From an uncultured Rhizobiaceae group bacterium (lineage in GTDB: Bacteria; Pseudomonadota; Alphaproteobacteria; Rhizobiales; Rhizobiaceae), in contig CALGMR010000002.1 in assembly GCA_937958815.1 (NCBI GenBank), positions 62,001 through 126,000 on the forward strand: a DNA stretch of 64,000 bases, in the 5' to 3' direction. Of this stretch, positions 1-9,041 are shown piece after piece; the stretch's first letter is position 1, and each line of letters begins with the position of its first letter. The position numbers and the translations under genes are program-made. The notes under the pieces were generated by a model. The model ran no database searches. It had not been told where the DNA came from and saw only the letters and a list, made by a program, of their open reading frames with translations.

Positions 1-1
1 T

Positions 2-448
2 TTTGCAATGATCAACGAGATCCGTCGCCAGTTCAAAGAGATCCCTGGTTTGATGGAAGGCACTGCTGATCCAGATTCAGCCAAGTGTGTGGACATTGCG
101 ACCACGGCTGCTTTGAAGAAGATGATCCTTCCAGGTGTTATCGCGGTGTGTGCACCTCCTGCTATTGGCTTTTTGCTTGGCGCTCAGGCGTTGGGTGGCA
201 TGCTCGGTGGCGCGTTGCTTGGTTGTGTGCTTATGGCGCTCATGATGGCAAACGCAGGTGGTGCTTGGGACAACGCTAAAAAGTACGTCGAAAAGGGCAA
301 CCTTGGCGGCAAGGGCACTGACACACACGCTGCTGTTGTTGTTGGTGACACGGTTGGCGATCCGTTCAAGGACACATCCGGACCTGCAATGAACATCCTC
401 ATCAACGTGATGGCGATTGTTTCATTGGTGATTGCACCCCTGCTTTAA
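2..448 (+). CDS. hppA: Membrane-bound proton-translocating pyrophosphatase, C-terminal part
   Basis: Only the last 148 residues lie in the window; the reading frame is open at the left edge. H+-PPase hydrolyses pyrophosphate in the cytoplasm and uses the energy to pump protons across the inner membrane. The fragment shows two glycine-rich transmembrane segments, then the family motif [12 protein letters not shown] and the acidic substrate-site motif [14 protein letters not shown], and ends with a last hydrophobic helix at the extreme C-terminus, as in full-length members. A strong terminator follows 27 bases after the stop. The family assignment is very secure. Dependence on potassium cannot be judged because the deciding residues lie upstream of the window. 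Confidence 0.95.
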   Translation, partial: FAMINEIRRQFKEIPGLMEGTADPDSAKCVDIATTAALKKMILPGVIAVCAPPAIGFLLGAQALGGMLGGALLGCVLMALMMANAGGAWDNAKKYVEKGNLGGKGTDTHAAVVVGDTVGDPFKDTSGPAMNILINVMAIVSLVIAPLL

Positions 449-474
449 CAGTCTCAGACGAAGCAAATTTAAAG

Positions 475-503
475 AGGCCTGCAGGAAACTGCGGGCCTTT
501 TTT
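475..503 (+). terminator. Rho-independent terminator of hppA
   Basis: A 10-bp stem (475-484 with 489-498, one T-G wobble) closes a GAAA tetraloop and runs directly into a T tract. It lies just after the hppA stop and before the converging EAL gene. Confidence 0.9.
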
Positions 504-506
504 GTG

Positions 507-1352
507 TCACATATCCAATTGAATTTCGGTGCGCTGCATCACAGCGTGGGGGCTGTTGAGGTAAAATCCTTGAAACCGATCGAAACCACACGCAATTGCA
601 AATGCGAGTTCGTCTTTGGTTTCTATATGCTCTAAATGCGCTTTGGCACCGACAGCTTTGATCGCAATGACTGTGTTAGAAACAAGGTTGATATAATCAT
701 TGCTGAAAATGTCAGCATCCAACCAAGATCTGTTGAACTTCACAGCGTCTGGTTTGTTTTGCACGATGCGGCTGAAGCTTGCGCAATCGGCATCAAAGCC
801 TTCTAAAGTGAGACCCACATTGACCTTGCGCAGTTGATTGGTGAAAGAAAACACAAGTCCCGCATCTAAATCCGGTGCGAGGTTAATCTCCACATTAAGT
901 TGCTTTGGTTTGAGTGTTCTGCCGCCGCCAAGTTGGTGAAGATGATAGATCTCTTCGGCCAGCATTTCTGCGTGCATTTGATGGTCGAACAATGTTTGTT
1001 GGGTGATGTTCACCGACAAAGACTCTTGCGGCCGAGATTGTTTAAGAAAATTTGCCACGTGCAATTCGCGACATAATCGATCGGTGAAACTTTGGTCTTC
1101 AGCTTCCAAACTGCGAAAATAGTGTTGGGGCGCGATTTCTGCCGTTCCTGCAACGGTTCGCAGATAGGCTTCAAAGCCGACGACCACCAACTGTTTGTTA
1201 CGCAATTCAAACACAGGTTGAAACACACTGTTCAAAAAATGACCCATGAATTGCGCCCGGGCAGCGCCGTCCGTTTCATCGCGCAGATAGTCTGAAACCA
1301 CGCGTTGTGCGCGGGTTTCCTCGAAGTTTTCCATAAATTTTCGAAGCAACAT
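507..1352 (-). CDS. EAL-domain protein with degenerate catalytic motifs
   Basis: A 281-residue single-domain EAL protein without an evident signal peptide, transmembrane segment or GGDEF domain. EAL enzymes hydrolyse cyclic di-GMP. Landmarks line up as follows: VVGFEAYLR for the EAL signature, LSVNIT for the conserved Asn, NVEINL where an ExxE-type motif is expected, LEGFDAD in place of LDDFGTG, AVKFN in place of LKID, LEHIE in place of AEGVE, and FQGFYLNSP at the end. Losing the paired acidic metal ligands suggests a non-catalytic sensor or scaffold. The ATG at 1352 was chosen because GGAG lies 6 bases upstream; the frame extends to a TTG at 1373, inside an inverted repeat. It converges on hppA. 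Confidence 0.8.
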   Translation of the reverse strand: MLLRKFMENFEETRAQRVVSDYLRDETDGAARAQFMGHFLNSVFQPVFELRNKQLVVVGFEAYLRTVAGTAEIAPQHYFRSLEAEDQSFTDRLCRELHVANFLKQSRPQESLSVNITQQTLFDHQMHAEMLAEEIYHLHQLGGGRTLKPKQLNVEINLAPDLDAGLVFSFTNQLRKVNVGLTLEGFDADCASFSRIVQNKPDAVKFNRSWLDADIFSNDYINLVSNTVIAIKAVGAKAHLEHIETKDELAFAIACGFDRFQGFYLNSPHAVMQRTEIQLDM

Positions 1353-1362
1353 TGTAGACTCC

Positions 1363-1391
1363 AAATTATACAACTAAAAATTGTATAATTT
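1363..1391. promoter_or_regulatory. Perfect 11-bp inverted repeat upstream of the EAL gene
   Basis: AAATTATACAA (1363-1373) and TTGTATAATTT (1381-1391) are exact reverse complements around a 7-base spacer. Each arm holds a TATAAT-like hexamer. The repeat ends one base from the EAL gene's ribosome binding site. It could be a repressor operator or an RNA hairpin hiding that site; the operator reading is inference. Confidence 0.5.
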
Positions 1392-1548
1392 GCAATTACT
1401 ACCAAATAGTTCATGAGTAGGGGCGCTCATCACTCCTTAATAAAGTTACGTCATAAAGCATGCTGTGAACCTGGCGGTGAATTGCATATTTTGAAGATCG
1501 ACACCCGAATTGCGCCCGCTGCCATCCAGATCATGCGGGAGTAAGAGA

Positions 1549-2661
1549 TTGAAAACCTTCATTTGTATAGCTGTAATATTCTTTGGTGCATTCAGTGCTC
1601 ATGCCCAAAGTCACAAGACCCAACTTACCGATGATCAGATATATGAGAATCTGTCCAAAAAACTGAATTACATGATCACGCGTACTGATCATGGATTGGA
1701 AAAGGGCGGACGAGGGAGATTATTCGCTTGGTATTGGGGGTATTTGGGCCGTGCTTCCTTGATGATGTATGAAGCGACCAATGACGAGCGCTTTCTCGAT
1801 TTGGTGCGCGATATCTCACTCAAATTGATTGAAGTGCGCGACGACAAGCTTGGTTTGGTTGATGATGAGCGCAAGCGCATTCTGCCCAATTGGGGGACGC
1901 AATATAAGAACGGTGTTCGCGCCAATGAGGTGACCTCAGCTGGGCTTATTACCCTTCCTATGTGTCAATATGCACGCATACGTGGGGACAAAGTTATCGG
2001 CCGTGCAGCCATTGAATCCTTGTCGGCATTTTTAGACGAAAGACAGCAGGCGTTCGGCGGTTATTATTTCCATCACTACACGCAAGATATTGTGGAGCCG
2101 CTGAACCACACACATGTTTACGGTGCCGCATTGGCACATTGCTCCTTATTGCCCTATGCGCCGAAATCTTATCCTGAAATTGCGATGGGCATTCACAAAT
2201 ACTGGGAACATTTTATTCGCAAAGACGGGGAAGGGTATTCTTGGCCTTATAAACCCGCGCCAGATTCTCCGCTTGATCAGAAGTCCGAGGCTGTCTGGAA
2301 GGCTGGTGTGACCGTTGAGTTGCCGATTGCATTGGTTGAAACTGGAATTATGAAAGACACCACGATCATTGATCAAATGGAAGCGACGTTCCTCAATCAC
2401 CCAACTATGAAAGAGGGTGGTATTCCGCAATTCATTGGAACTGACGTGATGGTTGATTTGTCAAAGCGTGAGAAGTTTAACGGCAGTAGCTTGCCGGGGC
2501 TGTTCGTGCCGTTTGCAATGCTGAAAAGACCAAAGGTCGAAAAAGCTGTTGTTGAAATGGTCAACAATCACCCGACATTGTTTTCGAGAGGGTGGTTTGG
2601 GGGATCACGTTCGATGTTTATGACCTATGCCTACTTAAGATCACGCGGCGTCTTGAAGTGA
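1549..2661 (+). CDS. Exported protein of probable alpha/alpha-toroid type, function unknown
   Basis: I do not recognise the family with certainty. The TTG at 1549 is preferred: GGGAG lies 7 bases upstream and translation from it opens directly with a signal peptide (MKTFICIAVIFFGAFSAHAQ). The 350-residue mature part is rich in amphipathic helices, aromatic residues and motifs such as FAWYWGYLGRASLMMYE, NEVTSAGLITLPMCQYAR and NHTHVYGAALAHC, which recall helical-toroid carbohydrate-active proteins (glycuronyl epimerases, unsaturated glycuronyl hydrolases). No catalytic residues can be named. It has its own upstream region and converges on the next gene with a 26-base gap. A periplasmic or secreted polysaccharide-related role is a guess. 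Confidence 0.65.
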   Translation: MKTFICIAVIFFGAFSAHAQSHKTQLTDDQIYENLSKKLNYMITRTDHGLEKGGRGRLFAWYWGYLGRASLMMYEATNDERFLDLVRDISLKLIEVRDDKLGLVDDERKRILPNWGTQYKNGVRANEVTSAGLITLPMCQYARIRGDKVIGRAAIESLSAFLDERQQAFGGYYFHHYTQDIVEPLNHTHVYGAALAHCSLLPYAPKSYPEIAMGIHKYWEHFIRKDGEGYSWPYKPAPDSPLDQKSEAVWKAGVTVELPIALVETGIMKDTTIIDQMEATFLNHPTMKEGGIPQFIGTDVMVDLSKREKFNGSSLPGLFVPFAMLKRPKVEKAVVEMVNNHPTLFSRGWFGGSRSMFMTYAYLRSRGVLK

Positions 2662-2687
2662 TTGGAGATCGGACCTCGTTCGTTTTA

Positions 2688-4430
2688 TCAAGACGACGAT
2701 TGGCCTGATGCACCTGCACTGATCTCATCGATAAAGTTGCGAATGTCGCCCAATATTTTGTTGGGTTTTGAATAGAGCAGCAATTGTCCATCTTTGGGAT
2801 ACATGTGCAGTTGAAAGCCTTCTTTCTTGGCAAATGGCGGCACATATTCTGAGGCCGCCGCTGGGTCGTGTTTGCCATGAATGAGCAGAACGGGTTTGTC
2901 GTTGGCATTCACATATTCAGACCAATTGCGGGTGACCTGCAGAGCATCGCCCTGAAACCCTTTATATCCTTGTGCAACTGCAAACCGATATCCATCCAAA
3001 ATGACAGCAGCAACTTTAGGGTCTTGGAGAACAATCTTATCCGGGCTGCCTTTTGGATACATGTCGTCCATGAGAGTTTCAATCTCAACAGAATCGATTT
3101 GCGCAACCCCAACGCGCAACAATGCTGGCAGTATGCGCGGGGCGTATCGCGTTGTGTATGCAAATGCTTTTTGTCGTCGCGAAAGATTGGAGAATTGCTT
3201 AGTCGACAAAATAGGGACGCCGCAAGATATATTCACAAGGCCCGCGACGCGCCTCCCCAAAACAGGTGAGGCGGCAAAGCCAAACAGACCGCCTGACATG
3301 TGCCCTAAAAGTATGACGTTGTTTAGGCCAAGTTTTTTGACGAGCTGCTTCAATTGATTTGCAAAAACCTCGGGTGCCGTCTCAATATTTGGATCAGAAA
3401 TTGCCATTCCAAAATTGGGGCGGATGGGAGAGATAAACCGCAATTTGTGTTTGTAAAGCGCTTTCACAATGCGGTCTGTCAGTGTGACCCCATCCAACAT
3501 GCCGTGAATAAAAATCACGGGGTGACCATCTTCCGGACCAAAAAAATGAACAGGAACACTTGTGCGATTATCAATGTCGATATGCACCAGTTCCCCTTGG
3601 TTCACGGTGGTCGATGTTTCACGTTCCTTATAGCCAATTGATTCACAAAAGTGCGCAAGCATGGCGATTGATTGCAATGCGGCCTGTTGTGACGCCACAT
3701 TCATTTTTCGAAATGCCGATTGAAGTTGTGTCCGTAGAGTGTTTTTTGAGCGAGTGCTTTGCTTGGTGACTGTTTCAAGAGAGCCCAGAACTGTGAGTTT
3801 CTCCAGTAGTTGGAGTTCGCTTTTGGTCAAACCAAACTGTTCTTTCAGCAATGAACGCAACCTTTGCGACCATTTCACAACCAAGTCGTTGACGACAATC
3901 TGAATGTTTGCCGAACCGTCCTCACGCTTGTTGTGAGCAATAAGGTTGCCGCCTGTCTCCAAGGCAAACAGTTCAATATTGTCTATCGATGGCGCGCGTT
4001 TCGTTTTCTTTAAGTAGAGGCCCCAGTTCTTTGCGGCATCGAACGACAAGATGTGTGCAATATCTTTGGCGGTTTTGACCTTCGCGTAGATAGTCGGGTT
4101 GGACGGGTTTGCCCTGAGCAAGGTGCCGTCAATATCAAACTTGAAAAGGGCTTCCGCATCTTTTGACTGATCGCCAGTTTGATCCTCGTTGTTCCGCCCT
4201 TGTCCTTCAAGAATGGCGTAAACCCGTGCAAAATGAACTTCGAGACCTTGGTCGGACAGAATGACATCTGACAGACCAGTTGCATTTTCACGATTGTCAT
4301 ATTTTGAAGACAGCTCGGTGATGTAGCTTTCCCAGACTCCAACAAAGTCATTGGCTTTGTCTGGCTGGATGATGAGGTCATATATGCGGTCGATTATCTC
4401 GTCGCGCTGTGAATCGAAATTGTTTGTCAT
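2688..4430 (-). CDS. LuxR-type HTH / alpha-beta hydrolase fusion protein
   Basis: A 580-residue cytoplasmic protein in three parts. Residues 1-195 are an unassigned sensor-like region. Residues about 199-255 match a LuxR/GerE DNA-binding fold (LTKSELQLLEKL, then SKNTLRTQLQSAFRKMNV). Residues about 285-570 are an alpha/beta hydrolase with the oxyanion HG (309-310), nucleophile elbow GHMSGG (Ser379) and acidic GKHDP (Asp522). Where the catalytic His normally follows (aGHl), the sequence reads DGQLLLY, with Gln549. The hydrolase module may therefore bind a small ester or lactone-like ligand and control the HTH rather than turn over. The ATG at 4430 has only a weak ribosome site. It lies divergent from thrS. 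Confidence 0.8.
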   Translation of the reverse strand: MTNNFDSQRDEIIDRIYDLIIQPDKANDFVGVWESYITELSSKYDNRENATGLSDVILSDQGLEVHFARVYAILEGQGRNNEDQTGDQSKDAEALFKFDIDGTLLRANPSNPTIYAKVKTAKDIAHILSFDAAKNWGLYLKKTKRAPSIDNIELFALETGGNLIAHNKREDGSANIQIVVNDLVVKWSQRLRSLLKEQFGLTKSELQLLEKLTVLGSLETVTKQSTRSKNTLRTQLQSAFRKMNVASQQAALQSIAMLAHFCESIGYKERETSTTVNQGELVHIDIDNRTSVPVHFFGPEDGHPVIFIHGMLDGVTLTDRIVKALYKHKLRFISPIRPNFGMAISDPNIETAPEVFANQLKQLVKKLGLNNVILLGHMSGGLFGFAASPVLGRRVAGLVNISCGVPILSTKQFSNLSRRQKAFAYTTRYAPRILPALLRVGVAQIDSVEIETLMDDMYPKGSPDKIVLQDPKVAAVILDGYRFAVAQGYKGFQGDALQVTRNWSEYVNANDKPVLLIHGKHDPAAASEYVPPFAKKEGFQLHMYPKDGQLLLYSKPNKILGDIRNFIDEISAGASGQSSS

Positions 4431-4536
4431 GCGCGTTTCATCAGGGAGTTCTGCATTTCGTTTGCTTCACCATTTGTCCTACGTTGTCACAAAGAAATAG
4501 CAATTAAAACAATCGTCAGAAGTCTCATTCCGCCAC

Positions 4537-4552
4537 CACGTCAATTGACGTG
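4537..4552. promoter_or_regulatory. Perfect 16-bp palindrome upstream of thrS
   Basis: CACGTCAATTGACGTG is an exact palindrome in the divergent region between the hydrolase fusion gene and thrS, 80 bases before the thrS start. It fits the size of a dimeric regulator's operator. Its right half contains TTGACG, which could also act as a -35 element. No regulator can be named. Confidence 0.45.
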
Positions 4553-4592
4553 AATCGAGGTTTCGCTTAAACGCTCACCTATAAATCAACCA

Positions 4593-4609
4593 CCCGCTTC
4601 GTTTGCGGG
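4593..4609 (+). promoter_or_regulatory. Hairpin next to the thrS ribosome binding site
   Basis: CCCGC (4593-4597) pairs with GCGGG (4605-4609) around a 7-base loop, ending 8 bases before the AAGGAG of thrS. Enterobacterial thrS is autoregulated through hairpins at this place that mimic tRNA-Thr; similar control here is only inferred. Confidence 0.35.
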
Positions 4610-4631
4610 ACTGGATAGAAGGAGCTTATCC

Positions 4632-6599
4632 ATGGCGCAATCCGCCTTTTCCCTAGAATTTCCCGATGGCACTGTTCGCGAGTTTGATGCTGGTACAACC
4701 GGCAAAGACGTCGCTGAAGGTATTTCCAAATCTCTTGCCAAAAAGTCTGTTGCAATCTCGCTGAATGGCGAATTGATGGACTTGGCCGAACCAATTGCTT
4801 CTTCTGGTAAAATTGAAATTGTCACCCGCACTGATGATCGTGCACTGGAATTGATCCGCCATGATTGCGCTCACGTGCTTGCAGAGGCCGTACAAGAGTT
4901 GTGGCCTGACACAAAGGTGACAATCGGGCCCGTCATCGAAAACGGCTTCTACTACGATTTTGACCGCGCTGAGCCGTTCACACCGGAAGATCTTGAGACC
5001 ATTGAAAAGAAAATGCGTCAGATTATTGCGCGCAACGATCCGTTCACAAAGCAAGTGTGGAGCAGGGACGATGCCAAAGCGCATTTTGAAAAAATGGGCG
5101 AGACTTACAAGGTTGAGTTGATTGACGCGATTGATGCTGATCAGAACCTGAACATTTATCATCAAGGTGAGTGGCACGACCTCTGCCTTGGGCCGCATGG
5201 GCCATCAACCGGCAATGTGGGCAATGCATTCAAGCTCATGAGTGTTGCTGGTGCTTATTGGCGCGGAGATAGCGACAACCAAATGCTGAGCCGCATTTAC
5301 GGCACTGCATGGGCGGACGAAAAGCAGTTGAAGAACTATCTCTTCATGTTGGAAGAAGCCCAAAAGCGTGACCATAGAAAACTCGGCCGCGAAATGGATT
5401 TGTTCCACTTCCAAGAAGAGGGGCCGGGCGTTGTCTTCTGGCACGCCAATGGATGGAAAGTCTTTCAAGGCCTGACCAACTACATGCGCCGTCGTTTGGA
5501 AGAGCACGGCTATGACGAGGTGAATGCTCCGCAAATTCTCGACAAAGCATTGTGGCAGACATCTGGTCACTGGGATTGGTATCGCGAGAATATGTTCACG
5601 ACCGTGACCGAGGACGACCGTCAGTTTGCGATCAAACCGATGAACTGCCCGGGCCACGTTCAAATCTTCAAAAACGGTTTACGCTCCTATCGGGAATTGC
5701 CGATCAAAATGGCTGAGTTTGGCAATGTGCATCGCTATGAACCGTCGGGTGCTTTGCACGGCCTCATGCGGGTACGTGGGTTCACGCAAGATGATGCCCA
5801 CGTGTTCTGTACAGCCGAGCAGTTGGAAGCCGAATGCTTGCGGATCAATGATCTGATCCTTACCACATATTCGGACTTTGGTTTTGGCGATATTGTCGTG
5901 AAACTGTCCACACGCCCTGAAAAGCGCGTGGGCACAGAAGAAGGCTGGGATCGCGCCGAAAGCATTATGCAAAAAGTGCTGGACAAAATCGAAGCGGATT
6001 CGGACGGACGCATTCGCACAGAACTCAATCCGGGTGAGGGCGCATTCTACGGCCCCAAATTCGAATATGTCCTGCGCGATGCCATTGGCCGTGATTGGCA
6101 GTGTGGCACAACACAAGTGGACTTTGCGCTGCCTGAGCGTTTTGGTGCGTTCTACATCGACCAGAATTCCGAAAAGCAAGAACCCGTCATGGTGCACCGC
6201 GCGATTTGCGGTTCTATGGAACGTTTTATCGGTATTTTGATTGAGCATTTCGCTGGGCATTTCCCGCTTTGGTTGGCGCCTGTTCAAGCTGTGGTGGCGA
6301 CAATCACAACGGAAGCTGAAGAGTATGGACAGAAAGTTGTCGATACATTGAAAGCTGCTGGCATGCGCGTACAATCAGATTTTCGCAATGAGAAGATCAA
6401 CTACAAAGTGCGCGAACATTCACTGGCCAAAGTACCTGCCATCATCGCCATTGGCGCGCGTGAAGCGGAAGAAGGCACTGTCAGCATTCGTCGTCTCGGT
6501 TCAAAGCATCAAACCAATATGACGTTGCAAGAAGCTGTTGAGAGCCTCACCGAAGAAGCGATTGCACCCGATTTAAAGCGCAAGCGCGACTCTGGTTAA
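4632..6599 (+). CDS. thrS: Threonyl-tRNA synthetase
   Basis: A class II synthetase that charges tRNA-Thr in the cytoplasm. At 655 residues it has the full bacterial architecture: an N-terminal TGS domain (about 1-65), the editing domain with HDCAH (His77, His81) and the downstream HDLCLGPH motif that clears mischarged serine, the catalytic core with MNCPGH and [19 protein letters not shown] (motif 2), [18 protein letters not shown] (motif 3), and a C-terminal anticodon-binding domain from about residue 555. AAGGAG (4618-4623) sits 8 bases before the ATG. No terminator is obvious after it. A palindrome and a hairpin upstream suggest leader-level control. Confidence 0.98.
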   Translation: MAQSAFSLEFPDGTVREFDAGTTGKDVAEGISKSLAKKSVAISLNGELMDLAEPIASSGKIEIVTRTDDRALELIRHDCAHVLAEAVQELWPDTKVTIGPVIENGFYYDFDRAEPFTPEDLETIEKKMRQIIARNDPFTKQVWSRDDAKAHFEKMGETYKVELIDAIDADQNLNIYHQGEWHDLCLGPHGPSTGNVGNAFKLMSVAGAYWRGDSDNQMLSRIYGTAWADEKQLKNYLFMLEEAQKRDHRKLGREMDLFHFQEEGPGVVFWHANGWKVFQGLTNYMRRRLEEHGYDEVNAPQILDKALWQTSGHWDWYRENMFTTVTEDDRQFAIKPMNCPGHVQIFKNGLRSYRELPIKMAEFGNVHRYEPSGALHGLMRVRGFTQDDAHVFCTAEQLEAECLRINDLILTTYSDFGFGDIVVKLSTRPEKRVGTEEGWDRAESIMQKVLDKIEADSDGRIRTELNPGEGAFYGPKFEYVLRDAIGRDWQCGTTQVDFALPERFGAFYIDQNSEKQEPVMVHRAICGSMERFIGILIEHFAGHFPLWLAPVQAVVATITTEAEEYGQKVVDTLKAAGMRVQSDFRNEKINYKVREHSLAKVPAIIAIGAREAEEGTVSIRRLGSKHQTNMTLQEAVESLTEEAIAPDLKRKRDSG

Positions 6600-6810
6600 A
6601 TTTGTTCAATTGTGATCGTATTCTAATATTGCTTTGTGATGTGCTTGGATGTCATCATTGCTAACAGAGCGACAGATTTAACATACCAGATTGTGCAGTT
6701 TGCGATGTAAATACCATTGAATTTGCTGAGGAAAGGGATGAACACTTTTCCCCTTTGTTCACGTTCGCTAGTTTTGGGAGGTTCGCGTTCCAATTGAGAA
6801 GTGCCAGAAT

Positions 6811-7947
6811 TTGACTACTTTATTTTCCCCTCTCCGGTTGCGTGAAGTTACCTTCAAAAACCGCATCGCCGTTTCACCCATGAGTCAATATCGAGCTCTG
6901 GATGGTTTTGCCAACGATTGGCACATGGTTCATCTTGGTCGTTTCGCTCTAGGTGGTGCTGGATTGGTTTATGCTGAAGCAACAGCCGTAGAGGCTGACG
7001 GCCGACGAACCCATGGTGATTTGGGGTTATGGAATGATGACCAGATTGAAAAACTAATTCCCATTGCGAATTTTATAAACAATGAAGGCAGCGTGGCTGG
7101 TATTCAGCTTAGCCATGCTGGGCGTAAGGCATCAGAACGTCGACCTTGGCATGGTGAAACACCAGTCGATAGTGAAGATGTTTCTGATAGAAACGAAGCC
7201 CCTTGGCAAGCGTGTGCTCCGTCTTCAATTGCTTATGCAGAAGGTTGGCCCACGCCAGTAAAGATGTCGGAAACAGATATTGAACGGATAATCTTGTCGT
7301 TTGGAAAGGCTGCGCGTCGATCAAAAGAAGCTGGATTTAAGGTGATCGAAGTTTATGCCGCACACGGATTTCTAATCCATCAGTTTTTATCTCCAATTGC
7401 TAATCATCGTACCGACAGATGGGGCGGTAGTGTCGAAAATCGTCGAAGATTTGCAGTGGAAGTAGCAAAGTCTATTCGCTCTAATTGGCCTGAAGAACAC
7501 CCTTTGGCCTTCCGGTTGTCCGCAACCGATTGGTTGGATGGTGGTGTGGAAATCGAAGAAACAATTGAGACTGCAAAAGAATTGAAAGCAGCTGGTGTTG
7601 ACCTTGTTGATTGTTCGTCCGGTGGTATTGGAGGAAAAGAACGTCCTCGTCGAATGGTAATAGAGCAGGGGTTTCAAGTCCCGTTTGCAGAACAAGTTCG
7701 CAGGGAAGCAGAAATCGCGACAATGGCGGTAGGGTTTCTTTGGGATGCTGAATTCTGCGAAGAAATTCTGACATCGGGAAAAGCTGATATGATTGCGCTG
7801 GCAAGAGAACTTCTTGACGATCCAAACTGGCCATTGCGCACATTTGCCAAACTGGAGGACAATCCAGAGTATAAACTATGGCCTATAGAATCAGGCTGGT
7901 GGCTCATGAAACGAAACCGTCTCCTACAAAAACTTGGTCTTCGTTAA
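6811..7947 (+). CDS. Old Yellow Enzyme family NADH:flavin oxidoreductase
   Basis: A 378-residue FMN-dependent ene-reductase of the YqjM/XenA type, which reduces activated C=C bonds or nitro compounds with NAD(P)H. Family landmarks are MTTLFSPLRLREVTFKNRI at the start, QLSHAGRKAS with the substrate-binding His, and AAHGFLIHQFLSPIANHRTD followed by RWGGSVENRRRF. The residue usually Cys in this subfamily (SPMCxY) is Ser here (SPMSQY). The TTG at 6811 is supported by alignment to the usual MxxLFSPL start; GAGAAG lies 9 bases upstream. Upstream frames hold no better start. It appears monocistronic, 211 bases after thrS. Confidence 0.9.
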   Translation: MTTLFSPLRLREVTFKNRIAVSPMSQYRALDGFANDWHMVHLGRFALGGAGLVYAEATAVEADGRRTHGDLGLWNDDQIEKLIPIANFINNEGSVAGIQLSHAGRKASERRPWHGETPVDSEDVSDRNEAPWQACAPSSIAYAEGWPTPVKMSETDIERIILSFGKAARRSKEAGFKVIEVYAAHGFLIHQFLSPIANHRTDRWGGSVENRRRFAVEVAKSIRSNWPEEHPLAFRLSATDWLDGGVEIEETIETAKELKAAGVDLVDCSSGGIGGKERPRRMVIEQGFQVPFAEQVRREAEIATMAVGFLWDAEFCEEILTSGKADMIALARELLDDPNWPLRTFAKLEDNPEYKLWPIESGWWLMKRNRLLQKLGLR

Positions 7948-7956
7948 GACGATCAA

Positions 7957-7986
7957 TTTCACTGCCAAATTGGGTCGTCAGTGAAA
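7957..7986. repeat. Hairpin after the Old Yellow Enzyme gene
   Basis: TTTCACTG (7957-7964) and CAGTGAAA (7979-7986) form a perfect 8-bp inverted repeat with a 14-base loop just after the stop codon. No T tract follows, so it may only be a weak or processing-type 3' end. Confidence 0.3.
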
Positions 7987-8081
7987 ACTGGTCGGACGTT
8001 CAGAATGCTTTGTTGGTGGCATATTTCATGCATCTGCCAAGAACTCAATGCAGTCACTGGGCTCAATCCAAACACCTTTGC

Positions 8082-8954
8082 CTAATTCAACAAGACTTCA
8101 ACGCGAATATTTTTTCCAGGTTCAACCACAAAGCTCTTTCGAAAATTGCGATCACCGTTGCGCACTGAGGCCTCATAAGTTCCCTCGGCCAAGATCAGGC
8201 TCGGTGAAACACTCGTGCTTTTGAACACTTCTTCGCCCTCTTCGGTCAACACAGCCCAAGACGTGTTGGCCACAGGATCGCCACCAATTTGAGACACCAG
8301 ACGCATGGAAATATTGGCTCCGCGATGTTGCAATACGGCTTCTGTCACTTCACCTGCTTTCACCACAAGATCAGCACGCACAGTGGCGTTAATTGTACCG
8401 AAGCGCGATAAGACATGATAGGTGCCAGTGTTCAACCTAATGACGCGATCTGCAGCAACATTGAGTGCAATGAGTTTGCGCTCACCTTCTTCATCTTGCT
8501 CCAATTCATAGATTGAAAAGCGCAGATCTTTCGCCGGGATTGCTTGGCCTTCGCTTTCTGCAGACAGTTTCAGACCTCCAGCTTGCAGCACGAAGCTTTC
8601 CTTTGCGCCACCACTGCCCAGGGCGATGCGTTTTGTAGCACCTGCACGGCCAAATGCAGCGTGTACCAAATAGGTTCCCGCGGGCAGGCTGACTGAAGCG
8701 GTTCCACCTTTGGCCGTGGCGACGAGAGGAAGCTTACCATCGGCATCTGGGCGCTCGCGAAATATTCGCCATACCATGCCGCGTTCGATGGAGTTTCCGT
8801 TTTCGGTCAGCTTTGCATCGAGAACCATTTCGTAGCCAGTGACATTAGGCAACGCGTTTGGATCGGCTGGCGCATAGGATGTGGATGAGTCTTGTGCCGA
8901 CGCAACGGAGGCGACGAACCAAAACAGCACAAGGAAAAAAGCGCGAAACAACAT
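8082..8954 (-). CDS. Exported protein with three beta-sandwich-like repeats
   Basis: A 290-residue protein of unknown function with a clear signal peptide (MLFRAFFLVLFWFVASVASAQ). The mature part shows three related units that each end with a GTY turn and a beta-rich stretch: LPAGTYLVHAAFGRAGATKR, LNTGTYHVLSRFGTINATVR and LAEGTYEASVRNGDRNFRKS, each followed by a short VxxG(E/K) strand. This is the look of Ig-like or carboxypeptidase-regulatory-like folds seen in conserved alphaproteobacterial periplasmic proteins. No catalytic residues or lipobox are seen. It is divergent from the nitroreductase gene, and its ATG at 8954 has a weak ribosome site. Confidence 0.75.
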   Translation of the reverse strand: MLFRAFFLVLFWFVASVASAQDSSTSYAPADPNALPNVTGYEMVLDAKLTENGNSIERGMVWRIFRERPDADGKLPLVATAKGGTASVSLPAGTYLVHAAFGRAGATKRIALGSGGAKESFVLQAGGLKLSAESEGQAIPAKDLRFSIYELEQDEEGERKLIALNVAADRVIRLNTGTYHVLSRFGTINATVRADLVVKAGEVTEAVLQHRGANISMRLVSQIGGDPVANTSWAVLTEEGEEVFKSTSVSPSLILAEGTYEASVRNGDRNFRKSFVVEPGKNIRVEVLLN

Positions 8955-9041
8955 GAGTTACTCAATCAACCAGTCTGAGGGCATTTTCAAGTGCGATTTG
9001 ATGCCATAAGAACGTGTCAGAAATTTGTGGACACCTATTTT

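Noticed and set aside
5679..6374. 231-codon minus-strand frame inside thrS
   Set aside because: Lies wholly within thrS, has no ribosome site and a composition typical of a shadow frame.
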